Shown here: piece by piece, positions 54,149-62,071 of the stretch
How positions within the stretch are numbered: the first letter of the stretch is position 1
How the letters are laid out: each line of letters opens with the position of its first letter
NCBI RefSeq assembly: GCF_018388445.1
Contig: NZ_CP074405.1
Coordinates: 1,116,001-1,180,000, forward strand
DNA: 64,000 bases
Source of the DNA: Cellulomonas wangleii
GTDB lineage: Bacteria > Actinomycetota > Actinomycetes > Actinomycetales > Cellulomonadaceae
Direction of reading: 5' to 3'
Made by a program: the position numbers and the translations under genes
Notes under the pieces: model-generated
What the model was told of the DNA's origin: nothing
The model's database searches: none
What the model saw: only the letters and a program-made list of their open reading frames with translations

Positions 54149-54154
54149 CACGGT
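54149..54154 (+). promoter_or_regulatory. -10 box CACGGT of the PCD-VOC gene (leaderless)
   Basis: CACGGT, 6 nt, ATG 54161; first base departs from TAnnnT. Confidence 0.35.
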
Positions 54155-54160
54155 GGCCCC

Positions 54161-54823
54161 ATGAGCGACGTCCTGCCGCACTCCGCCGTCACCGCCGCCG
54201 TCGACGCCCGCCACTGGCGCGTCCTGCTCGGCACCCTGCGGGCGGCGTTCCGCACGCCCGACTGGGCCACGGGCGCCGAGCTGGTCGCCCGGGTCGCGCG
54301 GGCCGCCGACGCCGCCGACCACCACCCGGACGTGCTGCTGCGGTACGGCCAGGTCACGGTCACCACCAGCAGCCACGACGTGCACGGCCTCACGCAGCGT
54401 GACGTCGACCTGGCCGCCGCCGTCACCGCCGTCGCGGACGAGCTGGGCCTGCAGGCCGCGGAGCCCGCGGGCGAGATCCTCGAGATCGCGGTCGACGCGC
54501 TCGACATCCCGGCGGTCCGCCCGTTCTGGAAGGCGGTGCTCGCCTACGACGACGTCCCGGGCGACCCGGGCGCGCTCGCCGACCCGGCCGGGACCGGGCC
54601 GGCGGTGTGGTTCCAGCAGATGGACGCGCCGCGCCCGCAGCGCAACCGCCTCCACGTCGACGTGACGGTGCCGCACGACCTGGCCGAGGAGCGGGTCGCG
54701 GCGGCCCTCGCCGCCGGTGGCCGGCTGGTGTCGGACGACGCCGCACCGTCGTTCTGGGTGCTGGCCGACCCGGAGGGCAACGAGGCGTGCGTGTGCACGT
54801 GGCAGGGGCGGTCGACGGCCTGA
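54161..54823 (+). CDS. Fusion of pterin-4a-carbinolamine dehydratase-like and VOC (glyoxalase-like) domains
   Basis: This 220-residue protein has two modules. Residues ~1-95 match the PCD/DCoH fold (ARAADAADHHPDVLLRYGQVTVTTSSHDVHGLTQRDVDLA), with the H-H-P-D/E and later His of 4a-hydroxytetrahydrobiopterin dehydratase. Residues ~105-218 form a VOC/glyoxalase-like half (ILEIAVDALDIPAVRPFWKAVL, NRLHVDVTVPHDLAEERVAAAL, FWVLADPEGNEACVC). PCD dehydrates the pterin product of aromatic amino acid hydroxylases; the substrate of the VOC half is unknown. No hydroxylase gene is nearby. Confidence 0.85.
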   Translation: MSDVLPHSAVTAAVDARHWRVLLGTLRAAFRTPDWATGAELVARVARAADAADHHPDVLLRYGQVTVTTSSHDVHGLTQRDVDLAAAVTAVADELGLQAAEPAGEILEIAVDALDIPAVRPFWKAVLAYDDVPGDPGALADPAGTGPAVWFQQMDAPRPQRNRLHVDVTVPHDLAEERVAAALAAGGRLVSDDAAPSFWVLADPEGNEACVCTWQGRSTA

Positions 54824-54826
54824 GCG

Positions 54827-55561
54827 TCAGACGAGCCGTCGTCGCAGGGTGCCGCGCACGTCGAGGGGCTCGGCCGCGTGCAGCAGCGGGGCCCTGCCTG
54901 ACACGTCGACGCCCAGCGGCAGCGTCATGGTGTTCGTCGTGATGTCGCACTCCGCGGGCGCAAGCCGCCACGGCGCGTGCTCCACACCGCCGACCCACAG
55001 CCGGCGCGGCGCGCGGGGCGCCAGGTCGCTGGTGTACATCCGGTAGCGCTCGGTGAGGAAGTGCTCGAGCGTGCCCGGCTCGGACGCCCGCGCCGGACCG
55101 GTGCGTGCGTAGACGGCGCGGAACGCGGCCGCCGGCGCGCGCGGGTCGGTGCGGTCGCTGGCGTACCGGACCGTCCCGGCCGTCTCCTCGAGCCGCATGC
55201 GGGCGCGGTGGTAGGCCAGGCTCATCGTCGCGCGCCCGACCGCGACGCCGGTCGCGCTGGCGGCGTCCAGGCTGAAGAACCACACCCCGGGCTCGCCGCG
55301 GTACGTCACGTAGGTCCGCACGTTGAGCTCGTGGAAGGCCCCGGGGCCGAACCCCAGCGGCGGGGTGAGGCGGGGTCGCACCACCGGCATCGTGAACGGC
55401 ACGACCGCGAGCCAGGCGTCGCCGTCGAACGTGTCGATGTCGAGCAGCGGCGGGACGTGCGGCCGCAGCGTGGCCACGGGCACGGGCCAGTGGCAGAACA
55501 GCAGGCGGGACCAGCGCATCGCGACGGCCCACGGTGCACGGGGGAGCGGGTCGGTCGCCAT
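54827..55561 (-). CDS. DUF2071 family protein
   Basis: This 244-residue protein matches the DUF2071/YqjF family: PWAVAMRWSRLLFCHWPVP at the N-terminus, GDAWLAVVPFTMPVVRPR, and FHELNVRTYVTYRGEPGVWFFSLDA are the conserved blocks. The fold is related to acetoacetate decarboxylase, but function is unknown. It ends 3 bp from the stop of the convergent PCD-VOC gene, leaving no room for a terminator. The ATG has TACCGT 6 nt upstream. Confidence 0.9.
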   Translation of the reverse strand: MATDPLPRAPWAVAMRWSRLLFCHWPVPVATLRPHVPPLLDIDTFDGDAWLAVVPFTMPVVRPRLTPPLGFGPGAFHELNVRTYVTYRGEPGVWFFSLDAASATGVAVGRATMSLAYHRARMRLEETAGTVRYASDRTDPRAPAAAFRAVYARTGPARASEPGTLEHFLTERYRMYTSDLAPRAPRRLWVGGVEHAPWRLAPAECDITTNTMTLPLGVDVSGRAPLLHAAEPLDVRGTLRRRLV

Positions 55562-55567
55562 CCGGGC

Positions 55568-55573
55568 ACGGTA
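55568..55573 (-). promoter_or_regulatory. -10 box TACCGT of the DUF2071 gene (leaderless)
   Basis: Minus strand TACCGT, 6 nt, ATG 55561. Confidence 0.5.
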
Positions 55574-55610
55574 GCCCGGCGGGGCGCCCGTCCGCGCCGC
55601 CCGCGCGGGT

Positions 55611-56768
55611 TCAGACGACCTCGGGACGCTTCTTCCGCGCGAACCGGGCCGGCAGGTCGGGCCCGTCCCACACCTGGATCGACCGCCACACGGACGCGGC
55701 GATCGGCACGGCCAGCACGGCCCCGGTGATGCCGGCCAGCACCGTGCCGGCCGTCAGCGCGAAGAGGATGACCAGCGGGTGGAGCGACAACGAGCGACCC
55801 ATGACGACCGGCTGCAGGAAGTCGCCCTCCAGCTGGTTCACCAGCACGACGATGCCCACGACGATCAGCGCCTGCACCGGTCCGACGGCGACCAGCGCGA
55901 CCAGCGCGGCGAGGATGCCGGCGACCGTCGCGCCCACGAGCGGGATGAACGCGAGCAGGAAGACCAGGACCGACAGCGGGATCACCAGCGGCACGCCCAC
56001 GCCCGCCAGCCCGATGCCGATGCCGACGGCGTCCACCGCGGCGACGATCGCCGTGCCCCGCACGTACCCGCCGAGCGCCTGCACGGTCGCGGCGCCGACC
56101 CGCTGGCCGCGCCGGTACCGCTCGCCGTCGAACGGGCGCAGCAGGAACTCCCAGATCTTCGGCCCGTCCTTGAGGAAGAAGAACAGGACCACGACCATGA
56201 TGAAGAACCCGGCGACGAAGTCGGCGGTCTGCGAGACCCCCGCGATCGCGCCCGACCCGACGGCGTCGGACTGCAGGAGGCCCACGGCCGACTCCCGCAC
56301 CGAGGCGATCTGCTCGTCGGTGATGTCGAACGGCAGGCTCTGCACGTACGCCTGCAGCTCGTCGAACCCGTCGAGGGCCTGGTCGCGCAGGTCCTCCCAC
56401 TGGTTCACGACCGCCCGGACGACGAGCCAGACGATCCCTCCGAGCAGTGCCAGCAGGCCGAGCAGGGCGATCCACGTCGCGAGCAGCGAGGGCACCCCGC
56501 GCCGGCGCAGGGTGCCGACCACCGGCGAGATCGCGGACGCCAGCACGAGCGCGATGAGCACGGGGATGACCACGAGGGTGAGGCGGGTCAGCGCGAACAC
56601 CGCGACCGCGACCACGGCCAGGACGGCCAGGACCTGCACGGCGCGGGTGCCCGCCCGCCCCAGGCCGTCGGCCCACAGCACACCCGCGGTCCGGGTGGGG
56701 GCGGCGGCCGGTCGCGCGAGCGCGTCCTCGACCTGCTGCGGCGGGGGGCGGCGTCCGAACAGACCCAT
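55611..56768 (-). CDS. AI-2E family transporter (PerM/YdiK type)
   Basis: This 385-residue protein has about eight transmembrane helices. The order is typical of the AI-2E_transport family: paired helices after LVVIPVLIALVLASAISPVV, a long periplasmic-type helical loop (QWEDLRDQALDGFDELQAYVQ), and a C-terminal block with GVPLVIPLSVLVFLLAFIPLVGATVAGILA and NQLEGDFLQPVVMGRSLSLHPL. Family members include exporters of autoinducer-2 and Na+/H+ antiporters, so the name does not fix the substrate. GGAGG 6 nt before the ATG supports the start. Confidence 0.92.
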   Translation of the reverse strand: MGLFGRRPPPQQVEDALARPAAAPTRTAGVLWADGLGRAGTRAVQVLAVLAVVAVAVFALTRLTLVVIPVLIALVLASAISPVVGTLRRRGVPSLLATWIALLGLLALLGGIVWLVVRAVVNQWEDLRDQALDGFDELQAYVQSLPFDITDEQIASVRESAVGLLQSDAVGSGAIAGVSQTADFVAGFFIMVVVLFFFLKDGPKIWEFLLRPFDGERYRRGQRVGAATVQALGGYVRGTAIVAAVDAVGIGIGLAGVGVPLVIPLSVLVFLLAFIPLVGATVAGILAALVALVAVGPVQALIVVGIVVLVNQLEGDFLQPVVMGRSLSLHPLVILFALTAGTVLAGITGAVLAVPIAASVWRSIQVWDGPDLPARFARKKRPEVV

Positions 56769-56853
56769 CGATGTCCTCCAGGTGGCGGCCGGCGACGTCC
56801 GGCGGCACAGACGCTAGGGGGGTCGGCGGCTCACCGCGCGTCGAGGCCGCCCG

Positions 56854-57372
56854 CTACGCCCGCGCGGACACCAGCGACGCACCCCAGCCGAAGGCGCGTC
56901 CGAGCTCCGCCTCCGTCGGCCCGGTGGTGGTCCCGGTGACCTCGAAAGACGCCGGCGGGGCGACGAGCCTCCCGGACAGCGCCTGCAGCCGCTCGGCGAT
57001 CGCGTGCGCGGCCGAGCCGCTGTCCGCGGTGCCCCAGGACGTGTCGAACGCGGCCACCGGGGTACCGGCCACCAGGGCCGGCGCCGAGGTGAGCCAGCGG
57101 TCCAGCCCGGTCAGGCCGGAGACGGTCGGGCCGTGCGTGCGGGCCTGCGTGCGGGAGTCGTTGGTGCTCATGCCGCGCAGGTGCGTCGGCCCTCCGACGG
57201 CCAGCAGCAGCACGTCCGTCGCGCGCCACGGTGCGCGCTCCCCGTCACCCACGACCCGGCCGACCTCGACGACGTCGACCGCCAGGCCGCACGACGCGAT
57301 GCCCGCAGCGACCGCCTCCGCGATCGCCAGGGTGCCGCCGAACATGGACTCGAACACCACCATCGCTGTCAT
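56854..57372 (-). CDS. Flavodoxin-domain protein
   Basis: This 172-residue protein begins MVVFESMFGGTLAIAEAVAAGI, a flavodoxin-like FMN phosphate loop (T/S-x-x-G-x-T). VLLLAVGGPTHLRGMS and AAFDTSWGTADSGSAA match the flavin-ring loops. It is probably an electron carrier or an FMN-dependent regulator; no partner reductase lies beside it. The ATG has GACCGT 6 nt upstream. Confidence 0.87.
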   Translation of the reverse strand: MTAMVVFESMFGGTLAIAEAVAAGIASCGLAVDVVEVGRVVGDGERAPWRATDVLLLAVGGPTHLRGMSTNDSRTQARTHGPTVSGLTGLDRWLTSAPALVAGTPVAAFDTSWGTADSGSAAHAIAERLQALSGRLVAPPASFEVTGTTTGPTEAELGRAFGWGASLVSARA

Positions 57373-57378
57373 GACCCC

Positions 57379-57384
57379 ACGGTC
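57379..57384 (-). promoter_or_regulatory. -10 box GACCGT of the flavodoxin gene (leaderless)
   Basis: Minus strand GACCGT, 6 nt, ATG 57372; first base departs from TAnnnT. Confidence 0.35.
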
Positions 57385-57486
57385 CTCGCCGGACGGGCGC
57401 GGCGCCGCGGCCGTTGGTCCCGCGTCCCTGCGGGTGCGGGGCCCGGGGGCCAGGGGAGTGCTCGGGCCCGTCCGGGCCGGCAGGGG

Positions 57487-58188
57487 TCAGGGGGTGGCGC
57501 CCGCCGGCCCGACGGGTGCGACCACCGCGCTCGCGGCCCCCGCGGCGCCGGCCGTGCCGGCATCCGGGAGGCAGGCGTGCAGGGCGTTGTAGAGCAGCAC
57601 GAACCCCGCGAACGCCCCGCCGGCCACCAGGAAGCGGTTCATCCGCGGCCGGACGTCCCGGCCGAGCACCTGCCGCTGGGCGTGCGGCTCCAGCACGGCG
57701 CCGCGGTGGACGTCCACCACGCCGTCGCCGGCGTCCTGCACGGTGAGCACCACGTCCGGCGCCCGCAGCTCGGCGTGCGCGACCCGGTCGCCCACGGTGA
57801 GCGGGTGGCGGGGCGCGCCCAGGACGTGGAGGACCTCGGCGACGTCCGCCCGGGCGACCTGCAGACGACGGCGTCGGCCGTCCAGCGTGACGGTGACGTC
57901 CTCGCCCGCGCGCAGGGTGGCCGGGTCGAGCCGTTCGGGCAGGTCGACGGGGTAGGAGAGCGTCACCGTCCGGCGGCGGTAGCCGTAGGTGTAGGCCAGG
58001 CGGTGGTCGGCGTCGTCGCCGTCGCGCAGGTGCCACTCCTCCCACAGGGAGAAGCGCCCGGTCGCGGCGTCGCGGGCCCGGTAGCAGACGAAGCCGCGGG
58101 CGGTGGCCTGCCACCCGGTCCGTCGCCCGAGCGTGCGGCCCAGGCGGACGCGGGTGCGGGGGACGGGCTGGTGGACGAGCACGGCCAC
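57487..58188 (-). CDS. Hypothetical protein with one C-terminal transmembrane helix
   Basis: This 233-residue protein is cytoplasmic for about 185 residues and then has one hydrophobic helix (FLVAGGAFAGFVLLYNALH) followed by an Ala/Gly tail, so it looks tail-anchored. The N-terminal half contains FSLWEEWHLRDGDD and LAYTYGYRRRTVTLSYP, which faintly recalls DUF4178-type beta domains; the middle part VLTVQDAGDGVVDVHRGAVLEP is beta-rich. I cannot name a family with confidence. TACCGT on the minus strand at 58196-58191 lies 8 nt before a second in-frame GTG (58182) that may be the real start. Confidence 0.75.
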   Translation of the reverse strand: MAVLVHQPVPRTRVRLGRTLGRRTGWQATARGFVCYRARDAATGRFSLWEEWHLRDGDDADHRLAYTYGYRRRTVTLSYPVDLPERLDPATLRAGEDVTVTLDGRRRRLQVARADVAEVLHVLGAPRHPLTVGDRVAHAELRAPDVVLTVQDAGDGVVDVHRGAVLEPHAQRQVLGRDVRPRMNRFLVAGGAFAGFVLLYNALHACLPDAGTAGAAGAASAVVAPVGPAGATP

Positions 58189-58190
58189 CG

Positions 58191-58196
58191 ACGGTA
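58191..58196 (-). promoter_or_regulatory. -10 box TACCGT of the tail-anchored hypothetical gene
   Basis: It lies 2 nt before GTG 58188 and 8 nt before GTG 58182. Leaderless spacing fits the second better. Confidence 0.4.
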
Positions 58197-58295
58197 GCCA
58201 CCGGCCCGTGCCCCGGCCTGCGTGGTCACCCCATCGTGCGGGCGCGTCCCCCGTCCGGTCGCAGGCGCAGGGAGCGGCGTGCGCCCCCGGACGCG

Positions 58296-58334
58296 CGAGA
58301 GCCCCACGGCCGGGGAACGGCGGTGGGGCTCTCG
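58296..58334 (-). terminator. Terminator hairpin of the tRNA-Arg gene
   Basis: CGAGAGCCCCAC / GTGGGGCTCTCG, a perfect 12-bp stem with a 15-nt loop, begins 5 nt downstream of the tRNA 3' end on the minus strand. Confidence 0.7.
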
Positions 58335-58339
58335 TGTGG

Positions 58340-58412
58340 TGCGCCCGAAAGGATTCGAACCTTCGACCTTCTGCTCCGGAGGCAGACGCTCTATCCGCTG
58401 AGCTACGGGCGC
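58340..58412 (-). tRNA. tRNA-Arg (anticodon CCG)
   Basis: This 73-nt cloverleaf on the minus strand has acceptor GCGCCCG pairing with CGGGCGC and an A discriminator. The D-arm is GCTC-AGCGGATA-GAGC, the anticodon stem-loop TCTGC-CTCCGGA-GCAGA, a 5-nt variable loop AGGTC, and the T-arm GAAGG-TTCGAAT-CCTTT. The anticodon CCG decodes CGG, a common Arg codon in this GC-rich genome. CCA is not encoded. Confidence 0.96.
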
Positions 58413-58510
58413 GCGGCGATGCCCGAGACTACCAGCACCCGCGGGGGCGTGAGGTCACGCGCTCGCGGACGCGGCAACCCCCGCGCGGCGCGCCTCGGTG
58501 CCGCGGCCGG

Positions 58511-59164
58511 TCAGCCGTCCTCGAGCAGGCCGGACAGGTAGCCGCTGGTCTCGGCGGCCGCGCGCTCCGGATCGCCGGCCACGATCGCCTCGATCAGCGA
58601 GTCGTGCGCGTCCGCGGCGTGCACGTCGGTGACGAAGTTGAAGCGGATGTTGTCGCCGATGGCCTCGATGAGGTTGTCGTACAGCGAGCGCAGCACGGGG
58701 TTGCCCGCCGTCCGCACGATCGCGCGGTGCAGCGCGAGGTCGGAGGCGACCATCTCGTCGAGGTCCCCGCCCTCGTAGGCCGCGGCGCGGGCGTCGCGCT
58801 TGGCGAGCAGGTCGGACGCGTCGTCCGCGGTGCGGCGGCGCGCGGCCAGCCGCGCGGCCTCCATCTCCAGGGCCCGCCGCACGGACACGACGTCGCGCTG
58901 CCGGGCGTCGGCGATCTGCCGGCCCATGGTCACGGCGAACTCGGAGGACGACAGCACGTACGTGCCCGACCCCTGGCGTCGCTCGAGGAGCCCGGCGTGC
59001 ACGAGTGACTGCACGGCCTCGCGCACGGTGTTGCGCCCGACGCCGAGCAGCTCGACCAGCGAGGGCTCGGGCGGGATGCGCGTCCCCACGGGCCACTCGC
59101 CCGAGCCGATGCGTGACCGCAGCGCCTCCACGGCGGTGTCGATCAGTCCGGTGCGTCGCGCCAT
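58511..59164 (-). CDS. GntR/FadR family transcriptional regulator
   Basis: This 217-residue regulator has an N-terminal winged helix (about 8-70; GTRIPPEPSLVELLGVGRNTVREAVQSLVHAGLLERRQGSGTYV) and an all-helical FCD ligand domain (about 90-212). Its Asp and His residues (DLALHRAIVRTAGNP; HDSLIEAI) suggest a metal-dependent carboxylate ligand. It is divergent from the ABC exporter genes and may control them and itself. A GAGGAG site lies upstream of the ATG. The ligand is unknown. Confidence 0.92.
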   Translation of the reverse strand: MARRTGLIDTAVEALRSRIGSGEWPVGTRIPPEPSLVELLGVGRNTVREAVQSLVHAGLLERRQGSGTYVLSSSEFAVTMGRQIADARQRDVVSVRRALEMEAARLAARRRTADDASDLLAKRDARAAAYEGGDLDEMVASDLALHRAIVRTAGNPVLRSLYDNLIEAIGDNIRFNFVTDVHAADAHDSLIEAIVAGDPERAAAETSGYLSGLLEDG

Positions 59165-59521
59165 GGGCGGTGGTCTCCTCGTCGTCGGCGTCGGGGCGTG
59201 CGCCGCCCGCTTCGCGGCCCCGGCGCCCTGCCCGAGTCAACACGTCCGACGACCGGACGACCAGCCCTGGCGCTCTGCGCGCGCCGTGCGTCGCCGCGCC
59301 GTGACCGACTGTGCCGGTGCGGACGAGGCGTCGACAGGACGACCTCTCACCACCGGGACGGTCGTCGGGGGAGATCCGCGACACGTCACGGCGGCCGGAG
59401 CCGGGCCGTCGGCGGCGGCGGAAGGTCCCTTGCGGGGCGGGGGCCGGCCCGCCACTGTGTTCCCCGACGCGCAGGGTGGGCGGATCCGCAGGGGGCTCCG
59501 ACGTCCTGCGGGATAGGACCC
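59165..59521. other. 357-bp intergenic region between the FadR-type regulator and the ABC exporter
   Basis: I see no convincing gene here. It holds a perfect 6-5-6 inverted repeat CGTCCG-ACGAC-CGGACG (59243-59259). That repeat sits beside a minus-strand TTGACT (59240-59235), a possible -35 of the regulator gene without a clear -10. The size and position suit an autoregulatory FadR-type operator. The exporter side shows no consensus -10 or ribosome-binding site. Confidence 0.4.
59243..59259. promoter_or_regulatory. Candidate operator, 6-5-6 inverted repeat
   Basis: CGTCCG and CGGACG flank ACGAC, about 80 bp upstream of the FadR-type start. It does not contain the full TnGTnnnACnA core of classical FadR sites. 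Confidence 0.35.
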
Positions 59522-60493
59522 GTGGTGTCGCCGCCAGCTGCTGTTCCTGTGCCAAGAAACGAATCGACAGGCAGTCCGGCCATCGAGGCGGAAGGTCTTC
59601 GGAAGTCGTTCGGACGAACTCACGCGCTCGACGGTTTTGACCTCCGGGTCGCCGAGGGAGAGGTCCACGGATTTCTCGGCCCCAACGGTGCCGGGAAGTC
59701 CACGACGATCCGCGCGCTGCTCGGGCAGCTGCGTCTGGACGGGGGCCGGGCGAGGATCTTCGGCCGCGACTGCTGGTCCGACGCCGTCGAGGTGCACCGC
59801 CGGCTGGCCTACGTCCCCGGCGACGTCGCGCTGTGGAACGGGCTGTCGGGCGGCGAGTGCATCGACATCCTCGTGCGCCTCCAGGGCGGTGGCAGCGCCC
59901 GCAGGCGTCGCGAGCTGGTCGAGAGGTTCGACCTCGACCCGACGAAGCGCACCCGCACGTACTCCAAGGGCAACCGGCAGAAGGTGGCGCTCGTCGCCGC
60001 GCTCTCGAAGGAGGCCGACCTCCTCCTGCTCGACGAGCCCACCTCCGGTCTCGACCCGCTGATGGAGGAGGTCTTCCAGTCCTGCGTGCAGGAGGTGAAG
60101 GCGGAGGGTCGCACCGTCCTGCTCTCGAGCCACATCCTGAGCGAGGTCGAGGCGCTCTGCGACCGCGTGACGATCATCCGGGCGGGACGTGCGGTGACCA
60201 GCGGCACTCTCGACAGCCTGCGAGGCAGCACCCGCACGACCGTGCTCGCCCTCACCGCCCGGCCGCTCGGGCCCCTCGACGCGGTGCCCTCCGTGACGGA
60301 CCTGCACGCCGAGCAGCACGCCGACGGCGTCCGGACGAGGCTGCGGGTCGGTCCGGAGGACCTGCCTGCCGCCATGGAGGTCGTCATGGCGGCAGGGCTC
60401 CTGCGCATCACGGTGGAGCCACCCAACCTCAACGAGCTGTTCCTCACGGCCTACCACTCCGCGGGTGCCGGGACAGCGGGGCTCCACGCATGA
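59522..60493 (+). CDS. ABC exporter ATP-binding protein
   Basis: This 323-residue single ATPase is of the CcmA/NatA (DrrA-like) type: LGPNGAGKSTTIRALLG (Walker A), a relaxed signature YSKGNRQKVALVAALS, LLLLDEPTSGLDPL (Walker B with catalytic Glu) and LSSHILSEVEAL (switch His). The C-terminal ~90 residues form the extra domain seen in drug-export ATPases. The start is uncertain: GTGs at 59522, 59525 and 59549 are in frame and none has a clear ribosome-binding site. The permease gene overlaps its stop (ATGA). Confidence 0.9.
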   Translation: MVSPPAAVPVPRNESTGSPAIEAEGLRKSFGRTHALDGFDLRVAEGEVHGFLGPNGAGKSTTIRALLGQLRLDGGRARIFGRDCWSDAVEVHRRLAYVPGDVALWNGLSGGECIDILVRLQGGGSARRRRELVERFDLDPTKRTRTYSKGNRQKVALVAALSKEADLLLLDEPTSGLDPLMEEVFQSCVQEVKAEGRTVLLSSHILSEVEALCDRVTIIRAGRAVTSGTLDSLRGSTRTTVLALTARPLGPLDAVPSVTDLHAEQHADGVRTRLRVGPEDLPAAMEVVMAAGLLRITVEPPNLNELFLTAYHSAGAGTAGLHA

Positions 60494-62010
60494 CCGGTGT
60501 CGTGGGCTGCCTGCGGCTGCTCCTGCGCACGACGTGGGTGAGCGTGCTCGGCTGGCCCGTGGTGATGACGGTGCTGCTGTGGTCGGCCGCCGCGTCGATC
60601 CTCGACCTCTACCCGGACGCGGCTCACCGCGAGCTCTACGCCCAGGCGGTGACCGGCTCGGTCGCCACCAGCGTGTTCCAGGGGCGCGGCTACGACCTGA
60701 CGACGGTCGGGGGGATCCTCGCCCAGGAGATGGGCATCATCACCCTGACGCTGTTCCCGCTGGTCGGCGCGCACATCGCCGTGCACCTCACCCGCTCGCT
60801 CGAGGACCGCGGCCACCTCGACATCGTCCTCGCCGGTCCCGTCGGCCGCTTCGCCCCCGTCGTGGCCGGGATGCTCGCCTCGACCGCGAGCGCCGTCCTC
60901 GTCGGCGTCCTCGGGTACCTCACCCTGCTCGGGGCCGACTACCCCGGAGCAGGGTCCGCGCGGTACGCGGCGGCACTCACCCTGCTCATGGTGTGGGCGT
61001 CGTCGCTCGGGCTGCTCGCCGGTCAGCTCGCGCGCACGTCACGCGACGCGCACCAGCTCGCGTTCGGCATCTGCTACCTGGTGCGCGGCTTCGTCGACGT
61101 CGAGCGGCTCGACGCGACGTGGTCCACCCCGATGTCCTGGCTGGCGGAGGTGCGGCCGTTCGCCTCCTCCCCGCCCGTGTGGCCCGCCGTCGCGTTCGCC
61201 GTCGTCGCTGTCGTGCTGTCCGCTGCCGCGTTGTGGGTCACGGCGCACCGTGACCTCGGCGGCGGCGTGATGCAGCCCCGGCCGGGGCGGGCGGAGGCCT
61301 CGCCGGCGCTCCGCGGACCGACCGCCCTCGTCGCGCGGCTGACCCGCGCACCGTCGCTCGCGCTCCTCGTCGGTGGTGGCGTGGTCGCGTTCGTCTTCGG
61401 CTTGTTCGCCCGGGACATGGCCAGCGAGGGACTCGAGGCTCGCCTCGTCCTCCTCGTCCAGGTCAACGCGCTCCTCGCGGCCGCCGTGGCCGTCCGGTGC
61501 GCGCTCGTGACCGCGCAGGAGGAGCGGGCCGGTCGCACGGGGCGCGTCCTCGCCGCGCCGCTGAGCCGCGAGCGCTGGCTGGGGTCGGCGGGCCTGGTCG
61601 CCGCGGGGTGGTCGCTGCTGATGCTGGCGTGGGCAGGACTGCTCAGCGGGCTGGGGCTCGCGATCGCTCTCGAGGACGACGCGAGGGTGGCCGACGGTCT
61701 TCGTGACGCGATGTCGTTCGCGGCGCCCGTGCTGCTCGTGGGGGCCCTGACGGTCCTCCTCGGGGCGATCAGCCCGAGGCTCGCTCCGCTCGGGTGGGTC
61801 GTCGTGGTCTGGGCCGCGGTCGTCGCGCTCCGCGCGGACCTGCTCCGGCTGAGCGACACCGCGCGCCACCTCTCGCCACTGGAGTGGATGGGCAAGGTGC
61901 CGCTCGAGACCTGGGACCGCGGCGCTGCGGCGGGTATGGCGGCCGTCGCCGTCGCCCTGTTCGCCGTGGCGCTCGTCCTGCTGCGCCGGCGTGACCTCGT
62001 CGCCGGCTGA
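60490..62010 (+). CDS. ABC exporter permease (polyketide-antibiotic exporter type)
   Basis: This 506-residue membrane protein has about twelve hydrophobic helices in two ABC-2-like halves. [28 protein letters not shown] and the parallel [22 protein letters not shown] mark the repeated cytoplasmic loops of the TnrB3-like exporter group, which includes resistance exporters of antibiotic producers. Partner ATPase and permease are coupled by ATGA. The substrate is not predictable. Similar pairs are usually next to TetR regulators; here the neighbour is FadR-like. Confidence 0.85.
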   Translation: MTGVVGCLRLLLRTTWVSVLGWPVVMTVLLWSAAASILDLYPDAAHRELYAQAVTGSVATSVFQGRGYDLTTVGGILAQEMGIITLTLFPLVGAHIAVHLTRSLEDRGHLDIVLAGPVGRFAPVVAGMLASTASAVLVGVLGYLTLLGADYPGAGSARYAAALTLLMVWASSLGLLAGQLARTSRDAHQLAFGICYLVRGFVDVERLDATWSTPMSWLAEVRPFASSPPVWPAVAFAVVAVVLSAAALWVTAHRDLGGGVMQPRPGRAEASPALRGPTALVARLTRAPSLALLVGGGVVAFVFGLFARDMASEGLEARLVLLVQVNALLAAAVAVRCALVTAQEERAGRTGRVLAAPLSRERWLGSAGLVAAGWSLLMLAWAGLLSGLGLAIALEDDARVADGLRDAMSFAAPVLLVGALTVLLGAISPRLAPLGWVVVVWAAVVALRADLLRLSDTARHLSPLEWMGKVPLETWDRGAAAGMAAVAVALFAVALVLLRRRDLVAG

Positions 62011-62059
62011 GTCGGCCCCGCCGCCGACGGGCGCGCACGGAGGTGGGCGGCCCGTCCCC

Positions 62060-62065
62060 TACCCT
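62060..62065 (+). promoter_or_regulatory. -10 box TACCCT of argS (leaderless)
   Basis: TACCCT, 6 nt, GTG 62072. Confidence 0.5.
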
Positions 62066-62071
62066 GGAACC

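Noticed and set aside
55611..56768. Quorum-sensing AI-2 exporter
   Set aside because: The AI-2E family name covers several transport functions, and no luxS or other autoinducer gene is in the window.
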